From contig NC_079881.1 in assembly GCF_029227915.1 (NCBI RefSeq), forward strand, positions 16,777,501-16,841,500: a stretch of 64,000 nucleotides of DNA, given 5' to 3'. The notes beneath the pieces are model-generated. The model searched no databases. It was not told the origin of the DNA and saw nothing but the letters and a program-made list of their open reading frames with translations. The translations under genes and the position numbers were made by a program. Of this stretch, positions 35,421-46,560 are shown piece by piece. How positions within the stretch are numbered: the stretch's first letter is position 1; each line of letters opens with the position of its first letter. Origin of the DNA: Hydractinia symbiolongicarpus (taxonomy: Eukaryota > Cnidaria > Hydrozoa > Anthoathecata > Hydractiniidae).

Positions 35421-35422
35421 AT

Positions 35423-35447
35423 ACTCCGTATAGCTGCTATACGGAGT
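35423..35447. repeat. 25-bp perfect palindrome
   Basis: ACTCCGTATAGC, a single T, then GCTATACGGAGT. The arms match the unit of the minisatellite that follows. Confidence 0.8.
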
Positions 35448-35624
35448 TTGGTTTAGCTATACGAAGTCTGCCAACAAATGTTCTTAAAGTGGAAATATTG
35501 CAATATATGACTGTTTAAAACTATTTCCGAAAAAAAGTAGAAAATAATCACCATTAAGAACAACTTAAAAAGACAAGCACGTCATTTTCCTACTTTTCAT
35601 CCATCGTAAACATGCAAGGTATAT

Positions 35625-36000
35625 TGTAGTTATACGGAGTGTGGGAACACTAGTTTGATTTCAAAAAAAGGATTATGGCATACAGATTGTGAGATACCGA
35701 GAGTATGTTATGCAGAATTCGCTATGGGGAGTATGCAGAATTTGCTATAAGGAGTATGCCATGCTCAGTATGCTATACGGACTATGCCATACAGAGTATT
35801 CTATATGTTGTATGCCATACAGACTGCTGTGACATGCTTCATATACAAAGTATTCCATACAGAGTGTGACATGCTTACTATACTGAGTGTGACAGGCTTA
35901 GTATATGGAATGTGAGATTTTTAGTATAGTATATATGGAGTATGACATGCTTAATATACAAAGTATGCTATATGGAGTGTGACAGGCTTAGAGGGTTTAA
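35625..36000. repeat. Degenerate minisatellite (TATACGGAGT-type units)
   Basis: Many variants of an ~18-20-bp unit resembling TATGCCATACGGAGTGTGAC in head-to-tail order, diverged so that the exact period drifts. No gene. Confidence 0.7.
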
Positions 36001-37934
36001 ACTCTACCACTTAAAATAAGAGTCATTAGACTAGTCGAATCACTACAGCTTGCTGTTTTGTTATCTCATAATCAATTTAGTGCAAAAATCCATGCAAAGT
36101 TAAACTTTTATAAAGTTAAAACCCTTATTTTGAAAGAAATGCAATACATTGAGTTGTACAATCTGTAGTGTGGGAAAATGTCCCGAATTAAGGGGATGCG
36201 CGTCGTAAGGTACACTCTTTCAACCGGAAAATAATACTTGGAACTCAGATAATAATAGAGACTTTCGGAGACAAGAAAGCGAACGAAGCAGCTTGTGGGG
36301 TTTTTTTCACGTAAAAATAACGGCACTAGTTATAAAAACCGATTTCTTGAAGCCAATAAATCTGCTGCAAATTCACGGCAAACAGTAAACAAAAACAAAC
36401 AATCTACAGAAACGAAAACAAGTTATTAACTTTATCAAGATTTATAAAACAGCTTCATATTTTTCACAGAAAAACAATAACAGCGGGGTGTGAGGTTCCG
36501 CTTTCTTTTTATCTCACGTATTGAAAAATAACATCTCTCGCTTTAATTGTACGCAATCTAAATAGAAACAGAAAACATTTTTATATAGTATATTATATAT
36601 AGCAAGGTCTCTGAATACATGAAAATCCAGTGCCTTTGAGGGCCGAGATCTAGAGCTTAATTTCTGAACTAAAAATATATATCATTTTTTGGGACAGAGT
36701 GCTTAAAAAGTGTTTACTAGATACATTATGCTTAATATAATTAATAAAGTCATGCAACTCTGTTCACTTTGAGAGTTGTCTTCTTTTGGGGATTGGTAGT
36801 TCAGTCAGTAGAGCGTTCACATGATATTCATATGGGTTCAATCCCATGTAACAGTTGCTGCTTATTAAACAGAAATTTAAAAGGTTTGTGTAGCTGAAAT
36901 GGAAGCTTTTCCACTCTCTAGAACCGTCTATGTTGTCCCTTCTGGAAAAAAATTGACAGGGTAAATTTATTGGAATTAATGAGGCCAACCACATAAAATA
37001 TAGATCACTACTTTTTGTGGCCAAGACAACAGAATTAAAAGCACTGTTTTTTAATTGGAAAGTACAAATTGTATTTAAAAATTTGCCCAAGCTTGCCCAC
37101 ATACTTATGGCTGTTTTGGCCAGTTGACACGCATACTAATCTACCATACTGAACACAAAAGTTACGAAAAACACGAAATTTGATTAAGGTCTATTATGTG
37201 GTTTCACATTCAAAGGGTCATTCAAGAGTAGTTTTTTACGTATCATAACTTAGCTATACCACATTATTGTAAGCTCATGAAACACAATGCAATAAGGTTG
37301 TAAAGAAAATGATGAAGCCCTAAATATTTTTTTATCTTTTTTGAATACTTTTATAAATGTCCAAACTTAATGTCCCAAAAACAATAATTACATTAGCGGT
37401 CGCCACCGCTATTGAAAAAAAGTTCACTTGGTCATTCGTGACTTCGCACGTCTCACTTCTTGAAAAATTTATTGCGAGGTTCGAATGTTGAAGAATTTAA
37501 CATGCGAAAGTAGGTAAACAAAGTAGAACTTCCAAGTAAAGGCACCGTATGATAAAATAGTTCAGATTTAGAACATGTAGCAGTAAAAAGACGTTAGTAG
37601 CAACAGTACAAAAGTTTTTAACCACAAAGGAGTAAATACCTTAAAGAATGAAGAGGTATATTTTCCCCTGTTAGTTTTGGATTGGTGACTTAAATTTATT
37701 TCCACGATACAACAACAACAAAAAAGAAGCACCTTGAGTTTCAGGAAATATTTAAAAATTGTATAATAAAATTTAAAAAGAAAGAGTTTTGTTTAATACT
37801 TTTTGATACTTTATGGATTGATTTTCTTCCTCTCACTGTAGCTAGAGGTAGCTACCTAATGATTCCATTGAAAGATGACAGCGAAAAATATTTTCCATGG
37901 TGGCCACAGTCACCTCAAAGTAATTTAGTTCAAT
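36001..37934. other. Gap: no gene; contains a tRNA-like relic
   Basis: AT-rich without convincing coding sequence on either strand. The tRNA-like piece at 36788-36850 is listed separately. Confidence 0.4.
36788..36850 (+). tRNA. tRNA-like relic or SINE head
   Basis: GGGGATTGGTAGTTCAGTCA resembles a tRNA 5' half with an A box, and GGTTCAATCCC (36835-36845) is a good B box inside a 5-bp ATGGG/CCCAT T-arm. The region between is about six bases too short for a normal anticodon arm plus variable loop, so it is a pseudogene or tRNA-derived fragment, not a working tRNA. Confidence 0.4.
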
Positions 37935-38610
37935 TTTTTGCGTGCTATGAAACATCATATCTAAGCTGCGAAGGGAATTGCATTTAATATCTCTGCTCAG
38001 CACGACGTCCCCGAGGTTCTGGAATATTTCCTACCTGGTCTGTCATTAGACTTTCGATTTCTTGGAAGTCTTTTTAGTATTGGCATCCAGACATCAACCA
38101 CTTGCAATTCATGTAATATTACCAGCTCCTCAGAAGTTATAGCACCATGCATCCAACTTTCTCTGCACCCTACGTTACAATCTTCCTTAGATAATTTCTT
38201 TGAAAGCGAGGAGTTATCAGACACCAACGCCTACTTCTGCCATGTTTGCAACGCTCATGAAACTGCTCTAGTTAAAAAGAGGAAGTGTCGTGTGGTTCCC
38301 ATCTCATTTTGCAGCTAAAACGTTTTGCCAGTGCCAACGGCCTTGTGTCAAAAATTGCCTCTCGTATTACTGCTTACCCTGGTACCTTTCCCATACCTTT
38401 TACCGTAGACGGAAAAGTTAAATTTCGTAAAAAATTTTCGAGTAAGGGCTATTATCAACCATTGCGGCAACTTAAATAATGGTCACTACACAACCATAGC
38501 CTTCGACCAAATGGTTCACAGGTGGATACATTGCAACGATAGAGCAGTAATTTTCTATGATGACTGCCTTCTTAACAGTCACAGTCATATGTTTTCTTTT
38601 TAGAAGAGCT
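37935..38610 (+). pseudogene. USP domain copy B, N-terminally truncated
   Basis: Starts just before the QHD-type box (SAQHDVPEVLEYFLPGLS), so the Cys box is missing. Then come the zinc pairs (TTCNSCNIT, YFCHVCNAHE), LQSSLDNFFESEELSD, and after a frameshift near 38290 LQLKRFASANGLVSKI, and after another RAIINHCGNLNNGHYTTIAF (the His box), ending LLNSHSHMFSF. Without the catalytic Cys it could not be a protease. About nine tenths identical to copy E (48336-49003), and both copies begin at the same point. It is followed by the hairpin-rich 3' region (38640-39010). Confidence 0.85.
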
Positions 38611-38639
38611 GAGGTAAGAATATATTAACCAGAATGAGT

Positions 38640-39010
38640 CAACAAGGGGGCTTGACTACACTCAGTCTTGTCTTTGGAGAATGACAACTCCACTTATTAC
38701 CGAAGTCAAAAATAAAAATAAAAACAAAATCAAATAAAAATTAAGTTAGCAAGGGGGTTTGATCATACTAGGTCTTGTCTTTGGAGAGTGACGACTTCAC
38801 TTATTACCTCAGTTAAAAACAAAAAAAAAGCACAGTTGAACGGAAAGTAGTCAAAGTTTACTTTAGGAAGATAGGGATATCTAGTTTCTGTTGATGACCT
38901 TCCGCGGACCTCTTCGAGGTGACCCAGCTAGACATCCAGGGTACTTATGTTCAGATATTTAGGTCGAAACCTACCTGCCCTTGGTTAAAGTTCTGTTCAA
39001 CTTTTCAAAT
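38640..39010 (+). repeat. 3' region of USP copy B
   Basis: Two hairpin units (38650-38695 and 38770-38815; CTTTGGAGA..GAC..CTCC or close variants), each ending TTATTACC. Then the structured domain: outer arms AGTTGAAC (38834-38841) / GTTCAACT (38995-39002), inner arms GGATATCTAG / CTAGACATCC, the internal hairpin ACCTC-TTC-GAGGT, and GGTCGAAACC. The last ~130 bp of the full 3' end is missing. Confidence 0.75.
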
Positions 39011-39869
39011 GTGTTGTGTCCTTTTTTTTAATTTTAACAACTGTTTCAAAGAAATTATCCAAGCCACAAGCAACTTCGACCGCTAGCTTTAAGGACACGA
39101 ATCCCTAGGGCATAACAAAGAGCTCCACTACCTTGCCTGCACAAGAATCATTAGGCAGCAACAGCGGCTTGCTAAATTTGGGCAACACATGTTACATCAA
39201 TTCCATCTTGCAATGTTTTTATGTGTTACCCGCAGTCGCCACAGCCATCTCTACAAATGATTCCAATATGCCGATCGGTGAAAGTTTTGTAAGTATTCTA
39301 CGTAAACCATCCTCCTCCAAGGTTCCAGTGAACACTTCTTCATTTCTAAATGCATTAAAAGGCCATGTTTCTAATGCAAGGGGTACTGCTTTTAATCCAT
39401 TCTCTCAGCAAGATGCCTTGGAGATTCTTGAGTATCTCAAACCAGAGTTGTCCTTAGCCTTTCCTTTCTTTGATAGATTATTCAACACTCGTGTTAAAAT
39501 CTGCACTACTTGCAGCGCTTGCAATAATATTAGCACCTCTGAGCAAGTAAGTCACTTTCTTCAACTGCCCTTGACATCGACTGTACAATCTTCAATAGAT
39601 AACTTTCTGGAGAGCGAAGAATTATCAGGTGTCAACTTGTACTTCTGTCACTACTGCAATAGTAGTGACCTTAAAAAATAAGGACGGGAAGTTTTAAGGA
39701 CGGGAATTTCCTAGAATTACGTAATTTTTAAACACTGCGCATGTTTAGAACAAAGGTGATTCCACCTATTCAGCCGTCTAGCGAAAGTTCACAACGTGAA
39801 GACACATGGTTTCACGTCGTGAAATAAAGGTGACAACAAAGTTTTTCTTTTTCGCTTTACTTGATAAAA

Positions 39870-40684
39870 ATGGATGAAGAAATTGCAAACAGTGTCAAAA
39901 AAGGTAAAAATCATCATTATGGATATACTTTTCTCCAAATTTGTTACATAAGTGCAATATAAGTGTATAGCTAATCTGTGAAAAAAGAAAATTGTGAGTA
40001 CGAAATTGAAAGCTACTTTTTCTACTATTTTTTAAAATTTTCAAGGTCACATATGGTTTGGAACGATCGTAAAGACGAACTGTTGTTAAAGAAGTGCTTC
40101 TTTTTGAACCCTACAAATATAAAGCACGAACAAAAGAGAGCGGGAATGCTTGGAAAGTTATTGCTGAAAACTTAAATCAGCTGGATTCGGAACAATTTAA
40201 AGCGGATCAAAGTTCTGTTCGTGAAAGATTTGGAATTTTAAAAACACGTTACGAAAATAAAACTTGAGAAGAATTGAAAGCTAGTGGTATTGCTCCTGAG
40301 TTTGATGAAATTATGGATGCGATGGAAGATATTTCAGAGAAAATAAAGGAGTATGAAAAGGTACATGCTGAACAAGATAGCCAGCAATCAGAGAAAAATA
40401 AAAAAGAAGCTAATGCAGCATCCGACATGAGAATGAAGGCTTTAGAAACGTTCAGTGAAAGTAAGAAAAGAAAGGACCTAACCACAGAGGCTGGAGGTAA
40501 AGATACTGAGAAAAAAGCAAAAAAAACTAGAAGTTCTGGAACTGATACCATACAATACTTGAGGGAAAAAGGTGAGAGAGAACAAAGTTTGAGAAAAGAT
40601 GAGTTGGAATTGAAAAAACAAAAATATGAAATGCAAGCAGCACAGCAAACATCTGCTGAAAATCAACAACGGGAGATGATCTAA
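39870..40684 (+). pseudogene. Harbinger Myb/trihelix-like DNA-binding protein
   Basis: Accessory protein that in Harbinger elements helps bring the transposase to the ends. A short first exon from ATG 39870 (MDEEIANSVKK) may precede an intron to about 40040. The Myb-like part (HMVWNDRKDELLLKKC) is then frameshifted near 40145, continues as WKVIAENLNQLDSEQFKADQ and SVRERFGILKTRYENK, meets a stop at 40264-40266, and is followed by a long charged coiled-coil tail (40274-40684). Two lesions, so probably non-functional; the exon-1 splice phase also does not fit. Confidence 0.7.
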
Positions 40685-40988
40685 GTTATTAGAGAACAGA
40701 TGGAGTCACAGCGACAACAGACACATAAGTTTTGTTTAACACTAAAAGTTTTATTGATTTGATTGCTTCTAACAAACCTTTTTAAACTCAGCAGAGAATA
40801 TTCAGCATATATTTCTAAGAAAAACTGTTTTTTTTTATTATTTTCAATAGAAATCCAAGAAACAACATTGATGGAAATAATTTTCTCAGAATTTATTTTG
40901 TTTATGTATATATATTTTGTTGAGTATGTTTTTACAAAGATATCACAAAAATGTCTAGACAACTGTATTTATTCAAAACAACTGTTGT

Positions 40989-42062
40989 TCACAAAAAATA
41001 ATCCTCCAAATGTGGTGGCTCTATTCCAAAATACGTTGAGGTCATAGATTTATACAAGCAGGTGTGAGCATTTGCTAGCAATGCACAAGTGATATACATT
41101 TTCCCAACAGCGCTGAGTTGTATCTTCAAATTTTTTTTGAAGTCAATAAAAGCAAAATATTTTGAAATATCTCCAAATACCCATTCAACGGAGGTGCGAA
41201 CTTGGCTCATTGCTTTGTTGTAATCTTTTTGGTGTTGGTTCAAGTTACATTTAAATGGACCTTGCAGCTGTACTCGCAATGGATATGCAGGATCCCCATA
41301 TACACAAAGTGGATTACCATTGGGCGATCGTGAGTGTAACTGAAGTTGTTGCAGGAGTCCAGACATTGCTAGCATTCCACTATCATGCCTTCTTCCTTCA
41401 ACTGGACCATATAAGTTTGCTATCATTCCATTCGGTGCAACTATGGACTGAAACTTGATAGCATGTACTCTTTTGTGGCCATTATACAAAAAACGTTGAT
41501 TTCTACCTGGGCGACACACAGGTCTGACGGTTCCGTCGATGAATCCCCAACAGTGATCCAATGGTGCTCCTTTATTCGAAATAGCAGCTGCAAAAATTTC
41601 CAGTTGCTGTGGTGCCAACCAGGGTTGATTAAATGTATGTAGAAGCGTTCCATATGTGTTGTATAAAAAATCCACCATATAATTACTCATGAGTGATAGC
41701 TCTGGTACAGGTCGACCAAAGATGGGAAACATATCTGCATACCTACATGTTTAAGCAAATCGTTTGAGAAGCGCACAAAATGCTTCTAAACCACTGAACA
41801 CTGAGCCATTGTAACACGTTATTTCTTCAGGTATATGTAACTTTTCGTTCAATAAATAGACATCGTTTCTGTAAAATCGGAAATATGTTCGACACTCGTC
41901 GTCACTCAATAAATTTAAATCAAAAGGCTGATACTTCCAGTAAGGATAATCCAAATTCTTACTACTGTTCAAATCAAACAACAACAGAAATTCTTCGTCG
42001 TTTATGAGGTTATCGTCATAAGCGAAAAGCAAACTTTCTCGAACGTCTCGGAAATACACCAT
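40989..42062 (-). pseudogene. Harbinger DDE transposase, one nonsense codon
   Basis: DDE_Tnp_4-type transposase read from ATG 42062. The frame is open to the stop at 40989 except for one TAA at 41751-41753 (ALLKRFA-stop-TCRYADMFP). The N-terminal part (42062-41754) has the usual FRFYRNDVYLLNEKL. Catalytic D in WGFIDGTVRPVCRPG, D in CVYGDPAYPLR, and E in SVEWVFGDISKYF are all present. RQ-type target element NQRFLYNGHKRVHAIK is conserved. A single stop suggests a fairly recent copy. It lies on the opposite strand to the Myb gene. Confidence 0.9.
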
Positions 42063-42558
42063 GTTTGCTGTCTTGTTTCACCCCATCTGACATTGTTTTT
42101 CTTAAGGTGATTATTCACGTACTAGATTAGTGTACTCGATCCAGTCTTTCTTCATTTTGTCTCGTCCTCAAAACTTCCCGTCCTTATTTCTTAAGGTGCC
42201 TAGTAACCAAACTGCAACAGTTAAAAAAGAGGTCGCAGAGCGCAGTTCAATTTTGGTTCTGCAATTAAGACGCTTTGCCTATAACAAAGGTCTTGTGTCT
42301 AAGGTTTGTTCTCCTGTCACATCTTACCCGGGCACTGTTTCTATACCTATCACTGTAGACAGTGAAGTCTCTTGTCGCAAGCACTACAACTTAAGGGCTG
42401 TAATTAACCACTCCGGAAATTTGAACAATGGCTATTACACCCCTGTTGCTTATAACCAAGTGCATGGTAAGAGGTTTCATTGCAACGGCAGAGCAGTGGT
42501 CCCTTGCAAACGAAGCTTGCTTAATGGTGTACAACCTTACATCCTTTTTCTTGAATAG

Positions 42559-42615
42559 GTAAATTGCAGTCAGCACCGCAACTTCCGGCTTGTGTCAGCA
42601 AGGGGGTTTGACTAT

Positions 42616-42653
<38 letters not shown>

Positions 42654-42740
42654 CCATTATTATTATTATTATTATTATTATTTTAATTTTTTTTATTTAT
42701 AGTCTTGTCTTTGGAGAGTGGCGACTCCACTTATTACAAG
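42559..42740 (+). repeat. 3' region of USP copy C, cut short
   Basis: Same start as copy D (GTCAGCAAGGGGGTTTGAC), then a long T run and ATT repeats, one hairpin unit (TTTGGAGAGTGGCGACTCC), then unrelated sequence. The structured domain is absent. Confidence 0.75.
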
Positions 42741-42872
42741 GATAGCTGCTACTGGTGCTGACACGGTGTCGTATAGCTAATGGCGTTCCCGAACCAACTC
42801 ATCTTTATTATAGGTAGATTTCAATTAGCGCAGTCTGAGCCTTCAGTAAGGAATACCATTACTCAATTGCGT

Positions 42873-43121
42873 ATGCTCAAGATTTTGTTGATGTCAGCAT
42901 TATTACTATCGGCGTGTGCGCGTGCGCAAGAATTATCGGAATCGGATTTGTTTTCGGATGCCGTCAGATTTTCCGATTTTGGGAGGTTGGAGGCTGGGGG
43001 TGGGGGTGGAGGTGGTGGAGGCTGGGGTTTTATGGGTGAAAGGTGTCAAAGGAGCGAAATCCTGTATATGTTCACTGCGGGGTGGGGGTGGAGGCGGGGG
43101 TTTGATGTGGTGAAGGTGTGA
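42873..43121 (+). CDS. Possible small secreted glycine-rich ORF
   Basis: From ATG 42873 the frame reads MLKILLMSALLLSACARAQE, which looks like an N-terminal signal peptide with a cleavage site after ARA. SESDLFSDAVRFSDFGRLE follows, then a Gly run encoded by the G-rich minisatellite, and a stop at 43119-43121. An earlier in-frame ATG exists at 42780. No family recognised. The signal-like start could be chance, and the distal part is simple repeat. Confidence 0.25.
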   Translation: MLKILLMSALLLSACARAQELSESDLFSDAVRFSDFGRLEAGGGGGGGGGWGFMGERCQRSEILYMFTAGWGWRRGFDVVKV

Positions 43122-43290
43122 AAGGAGGCTAGGGTGGGTGTGGTGCTGGAGGGGGTTGAGGCATGGGTTTGAGGGGGTGGAGGCGGGGGTTTGAGGGGGT
43201 AAAGGTGTCAAAGAAGGCTGGGGTGAGGGTGGAGGTGGTGCTGGAGGTGGTAGAGGCGGGGGTTTTAGGGGGTAAAGGTGTCAAAGGAGG
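42985..43290. repeat. G-rich minisatellite
   Basis: Repeating phrases such as GGTGGAGGCGGGGGTTTGAG and GGTAAAGGTGTCAAAGGAGG. One strand is almost free of C, so G-quadruplexes are possible. Imperfect ~60-70-bp period. Confidence 0.75.
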
Positions 43291-43699
43291 TCAAAACCAC
43301 GTATGTTGACTCTTTGCTACTACTGCTTAGGCCTTTTTAAAAGCATAGGTTGCTGTATAAAGAACAATTCGTGTGGCCGTGGCTAGTGCTTTGGATTTTC
43401 CATGTATCTCCCTACGTGACAGTGCGAATATTTTGACGTCAACTTCCAAGCCACATTCTGAGGTAACCTGTAAAGGAACATGTAATTTTTAGTTTGTAAT
43501 ACTAAATTTGATCATTCTAGTTATGAAAAATGTAAGTTTGGGTGCTGGAATGCTGTAGTTTATTTTTCTTAATTTGTGTGACCACTTTTCAATTTGGGCC
43601 TTTACGTGATGAACTTAGGTTCACAGTCTTTTCTACTGGAACGGGACAAATTGATCTCATCTTTCATTTGTTTAATTGCTAGTATTAAAGTAGAAGATC
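43291..43699. other. Gap: nothing recognised
   Basis: No supported gene. Confidence 0.35.
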
Positions 43700-45565
43700 A
43701 GACAAAACCTTTTTGCTTCGCTGTGACTGTGGAAAATTTCTGCAGAATCAAAATGTATTATTGCCACACTGTTTTATGATGAACGTGGTACAATCTTTCG
43801 TCTCTAGGTCTAAAATTGTCTCAGTGGTATATGGTAAAGCAGCTCCCGGTGCCAGTTACACTACATACATTGCATAAATTGCAGCTAGAGGAGCCAAAAA
43901 AATTGAAACTCCTTCCAAAATAGATTTGATCACATATTTTGATGATATGGGGAAATACATTGTGAAGGACTGCAGAGTGTTATCATAACGAAAGTTTGAT
44001 GCCTGGTAAACTACAAGCTGTGTACAGCACTTTTGAACTGCAATCACGCATGAAAGCCATCATTGAGAAAGCCAACGTAGCATTCAGAACTTTGAGAGTA
44101 AGGTTCATTGAAAAAATTTAAAAAAATGTTTCTTTCGAGAATGGCAATGTTAAAAAGAAAGTTTTATCACAATCATCTGCCAGAAGAAAATGTACCAACT
44201 CCCTATGCGGAAAAGAGTTCGAGTCAATGAAGAAGAAATGTGATCTATGTTTCTTCAAAGTTATGAAGGAAGTGAATGAAAATGTTCGATTTACTACTTC
44301 AGGTTTACCAGTAACATCAAAAAAGCAGACGTTAGATGAGAACGTTACTACTAACGAAGTAAGGTTACAGATAGGGGAACCAGTAATGGTTAACCCAAAT
44401 AGCCACGAAATGGTTGCGTTTGCTTTAAATGAGCTCAAACAGCAACTTATTGACACTGATAGGCCTTGGGTTATCCTTGGAAGTGACGGACCTCCTTATT
44501 GTTACACAAATCGCGTCAAAGATAGCAACAATGATTATTACCATTGGCTAAGCACCGTCCCAAGACTTGGGCATTTGCACATGAAGCAGGTGAAGTGCGT
44601 GTCTAAAATTCTTGATCAAATACTGCTAGATGCTTTGGGAAATAAGTTCTAGGATTTAAGACACCAAAATCTTACAATTATTTTCAAAGTGCCAAGGACA
44701 CCCAAAAGTCTTATCAACACTTGCTCGTATTATTAGAGGGAACAGAGAGTGAGATGTGTCACTTGTTCCTAACAGATTCAGCTAACAAAGAGCCTAAAAA
44801 TGCTCAAGGGTTTTTGAATTGGGGCAGTAGTATAAGTAACGAAACTATTGCATTCGTGTATCAAATGATCATCAACTTGGTCTTAGCTGTTTACGTCCAA
44901 AAAATTGGAGTTCACATAAATAATTGGAAGGAAGTTGATGCTGATCGGATGAAATTTCTTCCTTTTTTTTACGCTTTCAACCACCCGATTTATCAAGAGG
45001 TGGAATACCGTGATTTGTCGCATAGAGCAATGTATCCAGATTGCATCATCCAGATTGATTTGCTGAAGACCCAAAGCTGCTATAATACGTCAGATCTAGA
45101 CATAAATTACCAAGATGGAGAATTTTGCCTCAAAAGTAAAATTAAAGGCACAAGGCAGTTGCACCTACAGGAATAATATCTCATGAAATGTGGCGTACAA
45201 TTGGATTAGATCAAGTTGAGTTGGTACACAACAGAGCAGCGGAAATGCTGGAAATCCTAGAAGAAGTCAGTTATATAGATGTAGATCTCTATAATGAAAT
45301 CATAGCTTGGCGTGTTGTGCTTCGTTCTTCAAACATGTAGGAAAAAGGACCAGAATTGATGATAAGAAACATTTACGGTGAACCTTTGTCACTGGACCTT
45401 GATGACATATCATTGATTGTCACCGATAAAATAAACAGATTTTGGGAACTAGTTGCTGATGGCCATCCTATTAACACAGTATCAACTCAGTACCCCCAAA
45501 TTAGAATATTAGACATGATTAAATATGATGAGGACTCAGCTGAAGACGATAACAATTATTCATAA
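43700..45565 (+). pseudogene. Unrecognised repeat-type ORF with GSDGPPYC / LGHLHMKQVK motifs
   Basis: Coding-like sequence broken by several stops. Parts: LPVPVTLHTLHKLQ (about 43840-43890); LMPGKLQAVYSTFELQSRMK (43990-44060); CTNSLCGKEFESMKKKCDLC, a possible four-Cys finger (44190-44250); then 44227-44652 with WVILGSDGPPYCYTNRV and WLSTVPRLGHLHMKQVK; 44721-45176 with LAVYVQKIGVHINN and FYAFNHPIYQEVEYRDL; and 45356-45565. I recall similar multicopy proteins in cnidarian genomes but cannot name the family. The arrangement (finger, an acidic GSDG motif, HxxxxK) would be compatible with a transposase, which is inference only. The retroelement copy D starts a few bases after its end. Confidence 0.5.
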
Positions 45566-45567
45566 CA

Positions 45568-46560
45568 GATCTTTTGCGTCTAAGAGCGTTCCAGATTTAA
45601 AGGCAGGAAATTGGAAAGTTAGTGAGGCACTTCGTTCAGCGGATAGTCAGCTCAATTTAAAAAAGATTTAAGGTTTGCATCAGAGTAGTCTAGCTAGCGT
45701 AGGGCTCTTAGACCACAAAAATATACCACCAAAAGGCAATTATGCTTCTGAAAACCTTGTTTCTAATATCATTGAAAAAAATGAAAAAGATATTTACCAT
45801 GCCAGAGCTGTACAGTTGCATTTTCAAGGCAATTGGAGAAAGTGGTGCTTTTATGTGAAAAACGATCTATCGTGGAGAACAATTCTTTCATTGCCACAAT
45901 GTCTAACTTCCTTTTGTATAGGGCAACCTTAGACACCCTTCCCTCTCCAACCAATCTTGTGAGATGGGGAATTGAGAAAGAAAAGTTGCTTTCTGTGCAA
46001 GAAACCATCTTCAAATGTCTCTCACATATTGGGTGCCTGTAGGACCTCTAGTTATTCCATGCATTGCAATAACACAACTACGCCCAGGCGTGTTATTAAT
46101 ATCGAGTTCTTTCAAAACTGTAATTATGTTAGAACTGACTTGTCCATGTGAAGAGAACACGGAATATTAGCACGAACGAAAGGTTAACAAATATTCTTAC
46201 CTTTGTTATGCTATGAAAAACAATGGATGGATCGTGCATTTCTTTGCCATTGAAGTGGGTACAAGGGGTTTCTGTTCAGAATCAGTAAGGACCTGTTTTC
46301 GTCGCCTTGGTTTCCCTAACAAGCCTTTACGTTCCCTATTAAAATCCCTAACTTTTATCTCCATTAGTGCTTCTTTTTACATCTGGATGTATCGAAATTC
46401 TACCACTTGGGTTGAGCTTGAAAAGGTCCCAATCATTCCTGAAGTTTCTTCTGTTACAAATATGGAATGTAAGAAACCAAAACCCCCTGAGAAATCTTCC
46501 GCGAGTCACACAAAATCTTGTAAAATCAAAAAACCCGAAAAACTTGCTACAAGGTCTATT
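45568..46560 (+). pseudogene. C-terminal part of an RT-type polyprotein with possible PD-(D/E)XK nuclease
   Basis: In shifting frames: SVPDLKAGNWKVSEALRSAD (about 45590), IYHARAVQLHFQGNWRKW (45800), then TLDTLPSPTNLVRWGIEKE (45930) and FKCLSHIG. These are phrases I know from the tail of retroelement RT proteins in invertebrates. Next LELTCPCEENTEY, followed by a stop, HERKVNKYSYL, and from ATG 46213 NNGWIVHFFAIEVGTRGF and YIWMYRNSTTWVELEKVP. The Glu-x-Thr-x-Pro...Lys...Tyr layout resembles a PD-(D/E)XK nuclease core; this is inference. The 46213 ATG is a downstream start only. The frame from 46213 continues without a break into the USP Cys box at 46600-46650, so RT tail and USP look like one protein. 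Confidence 0.6.

Larger units (their letters stand above)
39674..42190. mobile_element. PIF/Harbinger DNA transposon inserted in USP copy C
   Basis: TTA (39671-39673 and 42191-42193) flanks it, the usual 3-bp Harbinger target. Terminal inverted repeats read AATAAGGACGGGAAGTTTT at both ends with one indel near the tip. The 5' terminus carries a second direct AAGGACGGG. It encodes a Myb/trihelix-like protein (plus) and a DDE transposase (minus), the normal Harbinger pair. Confidence 0.92.
39121..42558 (+). pseudogene. USP domain copy C, otherwise intact but split by a Harbinger insertion
   Basis: Left half 39121-39673: NSGLLNLGNTCYINSILQCF (Cys box with the catalytic Cys), FNPFSQQDALEILEYL (QQDA box), CTTCSAC and YFCHYC (zinc pairs). 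Right half 42191-42558: TATVKKEVAERSSILVLQLR, VSIPITVDSEVSCRKHY, and RAVINHSGNLNNGYYTPVAY. At the last Asn-Gly-Tyr-Tyr the family usually has GHY; here Tyr replaces the catalytic His. The element between carries a TTA on each side; taking out one TTA and the element joins the halves in frame with no stop, giving about 300 residues. USP enzymes remove ubiquitin; the GYY change casts doubt on activity. A short linker before the Cys box resembles that of copy D. Confidence 0.85.

Noticed and set aside
35625-36000. CRISPR-like array
   Set aside because: Units are contiguous and degenerate without unique spacers, and the window is eukaryotic; it is a minisatellite.
38834-39002. Hammerhead ribozyme in the USP-element 3' domain (CUGAUGA ... 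GAAAC present)
   Set aside because: The core words are there, but the strong inner stem encloses CUGAUGA and excludes GAAAC, and I could not place stem I, stem III and a GUH cleavage site consistently in any copy. Kept as a structured RNA of unknown type.
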